From Coriobacteriia bacterium (GTDB lineage: Bacteria > Actinomycetota > Coriobacteriia > Anaerosomatales > PALSA-660), in contig JANYLP010000008.1 in NCBI GenBank assembly GCA_025361445.1, forward strand, positions 1 through 40,710: a DNA stretch of 40,710 nucleotides, read 5' to 3'. Shown here in pieces: positions 29,758 to 40,710 of this stretch. The notes beneath the pieces are model-generated. The model searched no databases. It saw only the letters and a program-made list of their open reading frames with translations, and was not told the origin of the DNA. The position numbers and the translations under genes were made by a program. Within the stretch, counting starts at the first letter, position 1. Every line of letters begins with the position of its first letter.

Positions 29758-31317
29758 ATGCGCCATCTGCTCACGGAGGAACAGTCACGAGCCGCCGAGG
29801 CCGCGGCCGTCGAGTCCGGTGTCACACTCGCCGTGTTGATGGGACGGGCGGGAGCCGCAGTCGCGGCGGAGGTCGACTCGCTCGTGCCGGCGGGGCGTGT
29901 CGTCGTCATGGCCGGCCCGGGGAACAACGGCGGCGACGGCTGGTCCGCGGCGCACCTGCTGCATGCGGCAGGCCGGGACGTTCTGGTTCTCACGTCGGCG
30001 GAACCGGACAGCATGTCGTCTCCGGCGCGGGAGACGGTCCGCGACGCCATCGGCGCCGGGGTTCCGTGGCTGCACGTCGACACGGGTCCCGAAGCCGCCC
30101 ACGCGCTCTCAGAGGCCGCCGTGATCGTCGACGCGCTGCTGGGGATCGGACTCCACGGCGTCCCACGCCCACCGTACGCCGGGTTCATCACCGCGATAGG
30201 GGATGCCACGGCGCCGGTGGTGGCGGTGGACTTGCCTTCCGGTGTGGACAGCGACTCCGGACTGGCGTCGGGTCCCGCCGTGCGCGCCGACGTGACCGTC
30301 TGCTTCTCGGCCCCGAAGGTCGGGTGCGTGCTTCAGCCGGGTGCGTCGCTCTCCGGCGTCCTGCGCTTGGTCGACATCGGCGTTCCGGCCGAGTCCCTAC
30401 GTTTCGACGGGGCTCCTGAGTGCTGGGGCGCGGCCGACTACCTCGCCTGCCTCCCGGATCCTCACTGGGACGACAGGAAGGGCACCAGGGGAAGCGTCCT
30501 CATCGTCGGCGGCACGATCGGCCTGACAGGAGCGGTGTGCCTCGCGGCCGGCGGCGCGTTGCGCTCGGGCGCGGGATACGTCGTCGTCGCCGTGCCACGG
30601 CCTTCGCTGGCCGTCGTCGAAACGAAACTGACCGCGCCCGTGAAGATGGGTCTCAGCGCAACGGCTGATGGGGCGTTGTTGCCCGCTGCGATCGAGGAGG
30701 TCCTCGAGGCGGCGGCCAGGTCCGATGCGGTGATCCTCGGACCGGGGCTTGGCCGCGCCGAATCAACCTGTGAAGTGGTTCGCGCTCTCGTGGCGCGGCT
30801 GGACGCTCCACTGCTCATCGACGCCGACGCGCTCTACGCGTTGGGCGAAGATCTTTCGCTCGTGGCGGCACGGGTGGCCCCCACGATACTGACCCCACAC
30901 TCCGCCGAGGCCGCGAGGGTGCTGGGGACCACCCCGGAGGCTATCGACTCCGACCGGCTCGCTGCGGTCAGCGCGCTTGCCGTTGGCAGCGCGACGGCGG
31001 TCCTGAAGGGCCCGGCGACCCTCATCGCGGAGGACGGGCGCATCGTCGTCAACCCCACGGGAGGACCGGGGCTCGCCACTCTTGGGACCGGCGACGTGCT
31101 CTCGGGCATCATAGGGGCGTGGCTGGCGCGCGGGCTGCTCCCGCTCGATGCGGCCGCGGTCGGGACCTACCTGCACGGTGCCGCCGGCGATTGCGCGGCG
31201 CGCGATCTTACGACCATCTGCTGCACGGCTGAAGACGTGGACTCGTACCTGCCTGAGGCGATCCGGACGCTGAGCGCTCGGGACGACGACGGAACACTGC
31301 GAAAGGACGAACGATGA
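29758..31317 (+). CDS. nnrD: Bifunctional NAD(P)H-hydrate epimerase / ADP-dependent dehydratase
   Basis: N-term GPGNNGGDGWSAAHLL; C-term GSVLIVGGTIGLTGAVCLAAGGALRSGAGYV and NPTGGPGLATLGTGDVLSGIIGAWLARG. Confidence 0.92.
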   Translation: MRHLLTEEQSRAAEAAAVESGVTLAVLMGRAGAAVAAEVDSLVPAGRVVVMAGPGNNGGDGWSAAHLLHAAGRDVLVLTSAEPDSMSSPARETVRDAIGAGVPWLHVDTGPEAAHALSEAAVIVDALLGIGLHGVPRPPYAGFITAIGDATAPVVAVDLPSGVDSDSGLASGPAVRADVTVCFSAPKVGCVLQPGASLSGVLRLVDIGVPAESLRFDGAPECWGAADYLACLPDPHWDDRKGTRGSVLIVGGTIGLTGAVCLAAGGALRSGAGYVVVAVPRPSLAVVETKLTAPVKMGLSATADGALLPAAIEEVLEAAARSDAVILGPGLGRAESTCEVVRALVARLDAPLLIDADALYALGEDLSLVAARVAPTILTPHSAEAARVLGTTPEAIDSDRLAAVSALAVGSATAVLKGPATLIAEDGRIVVNPTGGPGLATLGTGDVLSGIIGAWLARGLLPLDAAAVGTYLHGAAGDCAARDLTTICCTAEDVDSYLPEAIRTLSARDDDGTLRKDER

Positions 31318-31769
31318 GCGAACTCGTCGCGCGGGACATCATGACCGCCGACCCTGTGACCGTCGGCCCGGAAACGTCAGTGACCGAGGCGGCGCACCTT
31401 ATGGCGGATCGACGCATCGGGGCGCTGCCCGTGGTCGAGAAGGGGCGCATGATCGGGCTGGTCACCGAAGGTGACCTGATCATGCAGGACGTGCGCGTCC
31501 ACTTCCCGACATACCTGAGCCTGCTTGGCGGCTACGTGTTCGCGCTCGGAGCCGCCGACCGGTTCGAGACCTCTCTCCGCAAGGCCGTCGCCGCCACCGT
31601 GAGCGACGTCATGACACGCGAGCCGATCACCGTGACCGCCGACGCGCTCGTGACCGACGTCGCGACGCTGCTCGTCGAGCGCGACATAGCGCGCGTCCCC
31701 GTCATGGACGGAGACACCGTCGTCGGGATCGTGAGCAAGTCCGACATCGTTCGCTCACTCATCAGCTGA
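31314..31769 (+). CDS. Two-CBS-domain protein
   Basis: ARDIMTADPVTVGPETSVTEAAHLMADRRIGALPVVEKGRMIGLVTEGDLI and DVMTREPITVTADALVTDVATLLVERDIARVPVMDGDTVVGIVSKSDIV. Confidence 0.9.
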   Translation: MSELVARDIMTADPVTVGPETSVTEAAHLMADRRIGALPVVEKGRMIGLVTEGDLIMQDVRVHFPTYLSLLGGYVFALGAADRFETSLRKAVAATVSDVMTREPITVTADALVTDVATLLVERDIARVPVMDGDTVVGIVSKSDIVRSLIS

Positions 31770-32923
31770 TGCGCGCGGAGGATCGGAGATGGGCGTGGGC
31801 CGAGATCGATCTCGGCGCCGTCGCCCGCAACATCGGAACGCTCAAGGCTATGCTCTCGCCCGGCACGCGCCTCATGGCGGTCGTGAAGTCGGACGGCTAC
31901 GGGCACGGGGCGCTCGAGGTCGCACGAGCGGCCATGGACGCGGGCGCGGACCGGGTGGGCGTCGCCACACTCGATGAGGCGCTTCGCCTGCGCACCGGTG
32001 GGTTCATCGCTCCGATACAGGTGCTGTCGGAAGCTCCCCCGCGCGCCGCGGCCAAGCTTGTCGACGCCGGCATCATCGCGACGGTCTTCTCAGAGGACTT
32101 CGCCCGGGCGTTGTCGCGCGCGGCGGTGGCGCAGCAGGGCATGGCCACATTCCATCTCAAAGTGGACACGGGCATGAACCGCATCGGCGTACGCGCCGAG
32201 GACGCGGCCGCCTTCGTCGAGTCGCTCCGCGGGCTTCCCGGTCTGACGATGGAGGGCGTCTTCACGCACTTCGCGACCGCCGACATCCCGGGCGACTGGG
32301 CGTTCGACAGGCAGATGGAACGGTTCAGCGCGACACTGGAGGAGTTCCGTCGCCGCGGCATCGATCCGGGTATGGTGCACGCCGCGAACAGTGCCGCGAC
32401 GATCCTGCACCCGGAGACCCACTTCGACATGGTTCGGTGCGGTATCGCGGTCTACGGCTTGCATCCCGACCCAGCGACCCACGGGCAGATCACTCTGGAG
32501 CCCGCGATCGCGGTCAAGGCGCGTGTCTCGCGCGTTGCGCGTCTCGCGATGGGAGAGGGCGTCAGCTACGGCATGACGTGGCACGCAGCGGCGCCGACCA
32601 CGGTCGCGACGCTCCCGATCGGGTACGCCGACGGCGTGCGCCGCTCGCTGTCGAACTCACTGACCGTACTGATCGGCGGGCGACCCTGCCGCCAGGTGGG
32701 ACGCATCGCCATGGACCAGCTCATGGTGGAGATCCCCCGCGGGCTCGAGGTCGCCGTCGGAGACGAGGCCGTCGTGATCGGTAGTCAGGGAGCTGAGACG
32801 CTGACGCTCGAGGGCATGGCCGCTCTCGCGGACACCATCGACTATGAGATCGCATGCGGCTTGGGCGCGCGACTGGCGAGGGTCTACCGACGCCCTCGGG
32901 GTTCTTCCGGTTCTTCCTCCTAG
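31769..32923 (+). CDS. alr: Alanine racemase
   Basis: WAEIDLGAVARNIGTLKAML; MAVVKSDGYGHGALEVA PLP-lysine region; LPIGYADGVRRSLSN. Confidence 0.93.
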   Translation: MRAEDRRWAWAEIDLGAVARNIGTLKAMLSPGTRLMAVVKSDGYGHGALEVARAAMDAGADRVGVATLDEALRLRTGGFIAPIQVLSEAPPRAAAKLVDAGIIATVFSEDFARALSRAAVAQQGMATFHLKVDTGMNRIGVRAEDAAAFVESLRGLPGLTMEGVFTHFATADIPGDWAFDRQMERFSATLEEFRRRGIDPGMVHAANSAATILHPETHFDMVRCGIAVYGLHPDPATHGQITLEPAIAVKARVSRVARLAMGEGVSYGMTWHAAAPTTVATLPIGYADGVRRSLSNSLTVLIGGRPCRQVGRIAMDQLMVEIPRGLEVAVGDEAVVIGSQGAETLTLEGMAALADTIDYEIACGLGARLARVYRRPRGSSGSSS

Positions 32924-33057
32924 GAACTTGCAGGAATCCGCCCGTCCGAGTGGAACTCATCCCATTGAGGCCACACGCCTCGTTCGAGACATGCGCCATA
33001 CGTGGGGACGCGGGCCGGTACAAGACCCGCTTTCCTGTCGGAATGAGAGGAGACGCC

Positions 33058-33429
33058 GTGGTCGACGACAAGGTGCTGGAGGAGATCAAGTTCCACCAGG
33101 ACGTCGTAGAGCACGACAGCGCATCGCCGCTGCATCGCATCCGCGAGAAGGAGTTGGAGATCTCCGGGCGCGTGCTCAAGGCGAAGCAGAAGGCTGACGA
33201 GATCGTCGCCGATGCACGTCGAAAGGCAGCCGAGGTGATCGGCAAGGGCGAAGCTGAGGGGGACAAGCTCGCTCGCGATGCCGAGGCGTCGACGATGGCC
33301 GGCGCCGAGAAGGAAGCCGCTGCCGCAAAGGAGAAAGCGGCCGCTGAAGCGGCCGAGATGGAGGGGACGCTGGCTGCCCGTCGCGCACTCGCGGTGGACG
33401 CCATCGTGAAAGCGGTAACGCAGGTCTGA
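33058..33429 (+). CDS. V/A-type ATPase subunit H (G-like peripheral stalk)
   Basis: 123 aa; Ala/Glu/Lys-rich coiled coil (RIREKELEISGRVLKAKQKADEIVADARRKAAEVIGKGEAEG) immediately upstream of subunit I; likely GTG start at 33058. Confidence 0.75.
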   Translation: MVDDKVLEEIKFHQDVVEHDSASPLHRIREKELEISGRVLKAKQKADEIVADARRKAAEVIGKGEAEGDKLARDAEASTMAGAEKEAAAAKEKAAAEAAEMEGTLAARRALAVDAIVKAVTQV

Positions 33430-33465
33430 CCGTCCTTGAGAGGGTAGGACGGTCCTTACGAGGGG

Positions 33466-35475
33466 GTGAGGCGCGTGCTCGTCCCGATGGCCCGGGTCGA
33501 GATCATCGGACCGAAGAACCGCTTCTTCGAAGTGGTGACCCTGCTGCACGAGCAGGGGACGCTGCACATCGAGGATCTTTCGAAGAAGATCGGTAGCGGC
33601 GAGATGCCCGTCGAGAAGATGGCTGTTGCCATCGGGCAGGCGGGCGAGCGGGAGCGGATGGAGGATCTTCTCATCCGTGTCCGCGCGATCATCAAGGCGT
33701 TGCATCTGCCGGGAACGACTCTTGACGAGGTCGCCCGACAGAAGGAGTACCTGAAGCTGTGGAAGCTTGGGTCGGCCGAGCTTTCAGACGAGGTAGTGAA
33801 GGTCATCGACGAGGTCGAGGAGCGCACCGCCACTCTGGCGCAGACGCAGTCCGAGATCGAGAACGAGATCTCACTGCTCGGGCGCTACGAGCCGATCCTG
33901 CACAAGATCCAGCCGCTCGCGCGTCAGATCGTCACCACGGGGGCCTTTGACTCCGTCGCTCTGCTCATCGAGCGCCGGTACAAGGGGCTGCTCGAGCAGT
34001 TGAAGGAAGAACTCGACACGATCACGCACAAGCAGTGCGACATCGTGTCGACCGACGTCGACGAGGACACCACCGCGGCGATCGTCGTCTTCTCGCGCAC
34101 GTACTCGGAGCCGGTCCACAAGTTCCTCGCCATGGAGAACGTGAACCAGATCCGCCTCCCCAACGACATGCAGGGCCTGCCGTTCGACCAGGCCTATGAG
34201 TCGATCCGCGAGCGTCGCAAGACGCTGCCGGAGGACCTGAAGGCGATACGCATCGAGCTCGAGACGATGTCGGCCAAATGGTTCCTGCGACTGACCACGG
34301 TCCGCGACGTCCTCACGGACAAGATCGATGAGATCGCGGCCATCCCGCAGTTCGGCCAGACCGAGTACGCGTTCGTCATAACCGGCTGGGTGCCGGTCTC
34401 CGACGTGGGCGTGCTCAAGTCGGAGCTCTCGGCGTCGTTCGGTCAGGACGTCATCGTCAACCAGACCGAGATCGGCGAGAAGGACTTCGCCGACACGCCG
34501 GTAGCGCTGAAGAACTCGAAGGTGTTGGCTCCCTTCGAGTTCATCCTTGCTCAGCGCGGCATGCCGGCGTACGGCACGATGGACGCCACCTGGATGCTGT
34601 TCGTGTTCTACCCGCTGTTCTTCGGCATGATCGTCGGTGACTTGGGCTACGGCCTCATCCTGCTCGGCCTGGTCATATGGCTCCGGTTCCGCTTCAAGGA
34701 CAACGAGAACATCCAGCTTGCGACGTCGATCCTGGGACCGGCGTGTACAGCGGTCTGCGCATTCGGTCTCGTGTACGGTGAGTTCTTCGGTGACCTGCTG
34801 AAGAACCCGCGGTTCTTCCCGATCATCCAGGAGATCCACGTGGGTCCGGTGGCTCTTCCGTTCAACCGGGTCGAATTCGTGCAGGCATTCATGCTCATCG
34901 CGGTCGCGGTGGGTGTCGTGCAGGTGCTGCTCGGACTCGCATTCGGCGTCGTGAACGCGGTGCGGACGAAGAACAAGCATCACCTCTACGAGCGCGGTGG
35001 GCTGCTGACCTTCTTCGTCGCGATGTTCATCGCGGTGGCCATCAGCGTCTTCTTCGCCAACTGGGACGGCTCGCCCTGGATCATGGGAGCGTTCGCGCTG
35101 GCCTCGTTCGTCGGGTTCATCTATGCCATCAGGGGCGGCGGCATCATGGGCGTCGTCGAGATCATCGAGTCCGGCAGCGGAATGGCGAGCTACATCCGTA
35201 TCATGGCCGTTGGCCTCGCAGGGGCGATCTTCGCCGATGCGATCAACGGGATCGTCCTCAAGACGATGGGCGGCGCCAACATCTCCGTCGGCGGCATGGT
35301 TCTCGGTATCGTCGTAGGAATCGTCCTGCATGCGCTGAACCTGATAATCTCTGCGTTCAGCCCGACGATCCACGCTTTGCGTCTCAACTTCCTGGAGTTC
35401 TTCGGGAGGTTCTATGAGGTAGGGACGAAGGAGTACAGCCCGTTTCACAAAACCGGAGGGGAAGGGCAGGCATGA
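33466..35475 (+). CDS. V/A-type ATPase subunit I (a-subunit)
   Basis: 669 aa; MRRVLVPMARVEIIGPKNRFFEVVTLLHEQGTLHIED; C-terminal TM region with FYPLFFGMIVGDLGYGLI and NLIISAFSPTIHALRLNFLEFFGRFYEVGTKEYSPF. Confidence 0.95.
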   Translation: MRRVLVPMARVEIIGPKNRFFEVVTLLHEQGTLHIEDLSKKIGSGEMPVEKMAVAIGQAGERERMEDLLIRVRAIIKALHLPGTTLDEVARQKEYLKLWKLGSAELSDEVVKVIDEVEERTATLAQTQSEIENEISLLGRYEPILHKIQPLARQIVTTGAFDSVALLIERRYKGLLEQLKEELDTITHKQCDIVSTDVDEDTTAAIVVFSRTYSEPVHKFLAMENVNQIRLPNDMQGLPFDQAYESIRERRKTLPEDLKAIRIELETMSAKWFLRLTTVRDVLTDKIDEIAAIPQFGQTEYAFVITGWVPVSDVGVLKSELSASFGQDVIVNQTEIGEKDFADTPVALKNSKVLAPFEFILAQRGMPAYGTMDATWMLFVFYPLFFGMIVGDLGYGLILLGLVIWLRFRFKDNENIQLATSILGPACTAVCAFGLVYGEFFGDLLKNPRFFPIIQEIHVGPVALPFNRVEFVQAFMLIAVAVGVVQVLLGLAFGVVNAVRTKNKHHLYERGGLLTFFVAMFIAVAISVFFANWDGSPWIMGAFALASFVGFIYAIRGGGIMGVVEIIESGSGMASYIRIMAVGLAGAIFADAINGIVLKTMGGANISVGGMVLGIVVGIVLHALNLIISAFSPTIHALRLNFLEFFGRFYEVGTKEYSPFHKTGGEGQA

Positions 35476-35804
35476 TGGACAAGCGTTTCACGAAGGTAAT
35501 GGGGCTCGGCGTGTTCTTGACGGTTCTTGCTATGCCGATGATGGCGTTCGCTCAGGAAGGCGCCGCTACCGGGGCGACCGCTTCATGGGAGCTTGGCGCC
35601 GCCAAGGCTCTGGCCGCCGGTTTCGCGATGGCCGTCTCGGCGTTCTCCGCAGCGTATGCGCAGGCTAAGATCGGCGCCGCCGGCGCTGGAACGCTCGCCG
35701 AGCGTCCCGAGGTTGCGATCTGGGTCATCACGCTTCAGGCGCTGCCGGAAGTCATCGTGCTTCTCGGGTTCGTCTCCGCGATCATGATCAACTCGGCCGG
35801 CTAG
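35472..35804 (+). CDS. V/A-type ATPase subunit K (c-ring proteolipid)
   Basis: 110 aa; hydrophobic N-terminus, one TM hairpin, AERPEVAIWVITLQALPEVIVLLGFVSAIMI. Confidence 0.92.
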   Translation: MMDKRFTKVMGLGVFLTVLAMPMMAFAQEGAATGATASWELGAAKALAAGFAMAVSAFSAAYAQAKIGAAGAGTLAERPEVAIWVITLQALPEVIVLLGFVSAIMINSAG

Positions 35805-35843
35805 GGACCCTCTCTTAAAGACTCGGAAGCAGGGGAGTCCTGA

Positions 35844-36422
35844 ATGGCAATCGAAGACATCTTCATAGCGCTCGAGGAGCAGGGCGAGCAGGAGAGCCGC
35901 GAGGCTGTCCAAGCAGCTCAGGAGCAGGCCCAGGGCATCAAGGAGGACGCCGAGGCGCAGGCCAAGGCGATCCGTGACGCAAAGGTCGATGCCGCCAAGG
36001 CACATGCGACGCTGGCGTCGGCCCGGACGGTGAACTCCGCCCGACTTGCCGGCCGCCGTACTGTCGCGGGTGTCAAGGAGCGCGCCATCGTCCAGTCGTT
36101 CGACGAGGCGCTGGCGAAGCTCGGCTCTATCCGGGGGACCGAAGGGTACCCGGCGCTGTTCCGCGCACTGGCCGATGAGGCTGTAGCCGGGCTTTCCGGC
36201 GAGGTCGTCCTTCAGGTCGATCCCGCGGACGCCGCGCTTGCTGCGGACTACCTCAAGGTGTCCGGTCTGGTCGGCTCGGTCGACGCGACCGCCAAGACGT
36301 GCGGCGGCCTGGTGGCCGTCGCCGAGGGAGGCGACCTCTTCAGGCGGAACACGCTTGAGGATCGTCTCGAGAAGTACCGCGGTCTGGGCCAGTCCGAGAT
36401 ATCAGAGGTCCTTTCCGCATGA
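35844..36422 (+). CDS. V/A-type ATPase subunit E
   Basis: 192 aa; coiled-coil N-terminus and position in ATPase operon. Confidence 0.8.
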   Translation: MAIEDIFIALEEQGEQESREAVQAAQEQAQGIKEDAEAQAKAIRDAKVDAAKAHATLASARTVNSARLAGRRTVAGVKERAIVQSFDEALAKLGSIRGTEGYPALFRALADEAVAGLSGEVVLQVDPADAALAADYLKVSGLVGSVDATAKTCGGLVAVAEGGDLFRRNTLEDRLEKYRGLGQSEISEVLSA

Positions 36423-37507
36423 GCGCGATGGCAGCCACCAAAGCACCGACTTCCGGCCGTGACTACGGCTATGAGAACGCGCGAGTGCGCGGGATGCGCT
36501 CACGGCTGCTGACGCCGCAGTTCTTCGACGACCTGATGATGTCTGCGGATCTCACGAGGATCATTCAGGCCCTGATCAACACGGAATACGGTCCCTATAT
36601 CGAGACGGCCATAATCAAGGGCCGTACTCCGGCCGCCATGGACGAGGCGCTCCGCGCCAACATGGTGGCCACGTTCCAGAAGATCGCCGGCTTTCTGAAC
36701 GCGGAAGCCAGCGAGCTGATTGGAACGCTGCTCGGCAGATGGGACCTCTTCAACCTCAAGTCGATCGTCCGCGGCAAGCATATGCACCTCAAGGCCGAGG
36801 AGATCGAGGACGGTCTCTACGCCGTCGGAGCGTTGACCCCGATCGATCTGCACCTACTGGTGGGGCTCGAGGACATCCGGGCGGTCGTCGACACGCTTGT
36901 CACGTGGGGCTCGCCCTACGCGGTGCCGCTTCGCGAGAACCTCGCCGCCTACGGCGAGAGCGGCAACCTTGCCACGCTGGAACTCGCGCTCGACCGCTAC
37001 TACTTCGGTTGGGCCGCGGCGCGTCTCAGCCGTCGTCGGGACAACACCAAGCTCGCTCGTCACATTCTGGGCCTGCAGGCTGATTCGGTGAATCTTGTGA
37101 CCGTGTTCCGTCTTCTCAACAGCGATATCGGCGACGTCGACCCGAAGAGCTTCTATCTTCCCGGCGGCGCGTTCGTCGACGAGGCGCTCTTCATCTCGCT
37201 GGCTGCGATGTCCGACGTCGACGAGGTCATCGACGGCCTCAAGAAGACGCCCTATTCGCGCCAGATGGAGTCCGTCATCGCACGGTACGTGGAGGAGAGC
37301 TCGCTGCCCGTGTTCGAGCGTGCTCTCGAGGATTTCGTGATGCGCAAGGCGCTCGATGCCGGGCGCGGAGACCCCCTGGGAGTCGGGATCACCATCGGCT
37401 ACCTCTGGGCGAAGCAGAACGAGATCACGAATCTGCGGATCATCATCAAGTGCACGTCCGTCGGCATGCCGGCGGACCGCATGCGGAAGGAACTGATCCT
37501 TGTATAA
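36419..37507 (+). CDS. V/A-type ATPase subunit C (d-like)
   Basis: 362 aa; DYGYENARVRGMRSRLLTPQFFDDLM; WDLFNLKSIVRGK; position. Confidence 0.9.
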   Translation: MSAMAATKAPTSGRDYGYENARVRGMRSRLLTPQFFDDLMMSADLTRIIQALINTEYGPYIETAIIKGRTPAAMDEALRANMVATFQKIAGFLNAEASELIGTLLGRWDLFNLKSIVRGKHMHLKAEEIEDGLYAVGALTPIDLHLLVGLEDIRAVVDTLVTWGSPYAVPLRENLAAYGESGNLATLELALDRYYFGWAAARLSRRRDNTKLARHILGLQADSVNLVTVFRLLNSDIGDVDPKSFYLPGGAFVDEALFISLAAMSDVDEVIDGLKKTPYSRQMESVIARYVEESSLPVFERALEDFVMRKALDAGRGDPLGVGITIGYLWAKQNEITNLRIIIKCTSVGMPADRMRKELILV

Positions 37508-37832
37508 GCTCGTCGTCCTGACCGACCCCGAGCATGCTGACGGCTTTCGCCTGTCGGGGTGCGATGTCGTGGTCGCGGAATCCCCAGAAGAGGCTCGTCG
37601 CTCCCTCGCGGCGCTCGTCGACGACGACACCAGCGGCATCATCGCCGTGAATGAGGCGTTGATGACCGCGGTGGACGAACGGCTTCAGCGCAAGATCGAC
37701 TCGATCTACCGCCCGATCGTTGTATCCCTGCCGATCAAAGAGACTCTCAGCATCGGCGAGGACCACAGGGCTTACCTGTCACGCCTGATCCGTCGGGCAA
37801 TCGGATTCGACATCACACTGAGGCGAGGATAG
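37500..37832 (+). CDS. V/A-type ATPase subunit F
   Basis: 110 aa; MYKLVVLTDPEHADGFRLSGCDVVVAESPEEARRSLAALVDDDTSGIIAVNEAL. Confidence 0.9.
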   Translation: MYKLVVLTDPEHADGFRLSGCDVVVAESPEEARRSLAALVDDDTSGIIAVNEALMTAVDERLQRKIDSIYRPIVVSLPIKETLSIGEDHRAYLSRLIRRAIGFDITLRRG

Positions 37833-39586
<1,754 letters not shown>

Positions 39587-39587
<1 letters not shown>

Positions 39588-40710
39588 TGACGCCGACCGC
39601 CGCCGAAACGGCCCCGCGCCGCTCGCTCCTGTCGACTGAATACCGGACCCTCGGTTACGTCACCGGGCCGCTCATCTTCGTGCACAACGTGCACGGGGTG
39701 GCCTACAACGAGATGGTCTCGATCTCCATGCCCGACCACAGCATCCGTACCGGTCAGGTCCTGGAGATCAGCGGCGACATCGCCGTCATCCAGGTCTTCG
39801 AAGGCACGCGCGGCATCGACGTGGACAAGACGACGGTCCGCTTCCTCGAAGAGGTCGCGAAGGTCGAGGTCTCCACTGAGTTGCTGGGCCGCGTGCTCAA
39901 CGGCACCGGCAAGCCGATCGACGGTGGAGCTCCGGTCATCCCGGAGAAGCGCCTCGACATCACCGGCTCGCCGATCAACCCGTACCGCCGCGACCAGCCG
40001 GCCGACTTCATCGAGACCGGCGTGTCCGCCATCGACGGTTTGAACACGCTCGTCCGCGGACAGAAGCTCCCGATCTTCTCCGGTTCGGGACTCCCGGCCA
40101 ACGACCTCGCCGCTCAGATCATCCGGCAGGCTCGCGTCGGTTCCGGTGAGGAGTTCGCGATCGTCTTCGGTGCGATGGGTATCACGCACCGCGAGGCGGC
40201 GTTCTTCATGCAGCAGTTCGAGGATACGGGCGCTCTCGAGCGCGTCGTCTTCTTCATGAACCTCGCCGACGACCCGACGGTCGAGCGTCTGCTCACCCCG
40301 AAGGTCGCCCTCACCGTCGCCGAGTACCTGGCGTTCGAAAAGGGCATGCAGGTCCTCGTCGTCCTCTCGGACATGACGAACTACTGCGAGGCGCTCCGCG
40401 AGGTCTCGACCGCACGCGAAGAGGTGCCGGGACGCCGCGGCTACCCGGGCTACATGTATACCGACCTCTCCATGATCTACGAGCGCGCCGGACGCATCAA
40501 AGGCAACCCCGGGTCCGTCACGCAGCTCCCGATCCTGACGATGCCGGACGACGACATCACGCACCCGATCCCCGACCTCACCGGCTACATCACCGAGGGT
40601 CAGATCGTGCTGAGCCGCCAGCTGCACCGTCGCGGCGTGTTCCCGCCCATCGACACCCTGCCGTGCCTGAGCCGCCTGATGAACCTGGGCATCGGCGAAG
40701 GCAAGACTCG
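39587..40710 (+). CDS. atpB: V/A-type ATPase subunit B (3' truncated by window end)
   Basis: Manual translation from ATG 39587: [50 protein letters not shown]...; [14 protein letters not shown]; no stop before window end so absent from ORF track. Confidence 0.95.

Noticed and set aside
28716-30419. 567-aa plus-strand ORF overlapping glmS, acpS and nnrD
   Set aside because: Alternate frame, extremely Arg/Gly-rich translation; overlaps three real genes.
32969-32983. Short GAGGC-cacac-GCCTC hairpin after alr as a terminator
   Set aside because: Only about 5 bp with no U-tract; too weak to call.
33871-35448. 525-aa minus-strand ORF opposite ATPase subunit I
   Set aside because: Antisense shadow of a clear V-ATPase I gene; D/R/H-rich translation with no recognisable domain.

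Overview
The window is a GC-rich, almost entirely plus-strand housekeeping region, probably from a Coriobacteriia-like actinobacterium (taxon inferred from gene content and order only). In order it contains: the 3' end of rpoC; a terminator and a new promoter; rpsL-rpsG-fusA; the S10/spc/alpha ribosomal protein clusters with secY, adk, map, infA and rpoA; an ECF transporter module (two ATPases plus EcfT) with truA; rplM-rpsI; glmM; a glmS ribozyme followed by glmS; acpS, nnrD, a CBS-domain gene and alr; and a V/A-type ATPase operon (H-I-K-E-C-F-A-B, with B cut off by the window end). I found no CRISPR array, mobile element, tRNA or rRNA. The two most notable signals are (1) a C-terminal tail on RpoC with an acidic linker and two tandem C-x9-C-x10-C-x2-H motifs of identical spacing, and (2) a well-conserved glmS self-cleaving ribozyme between glmM and glmS. 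Several intercistronic hairpins sit where ribosomal-protein autoregulation or attenuation is known in other bacteria. All structures were read by eye, with no folding or database search.
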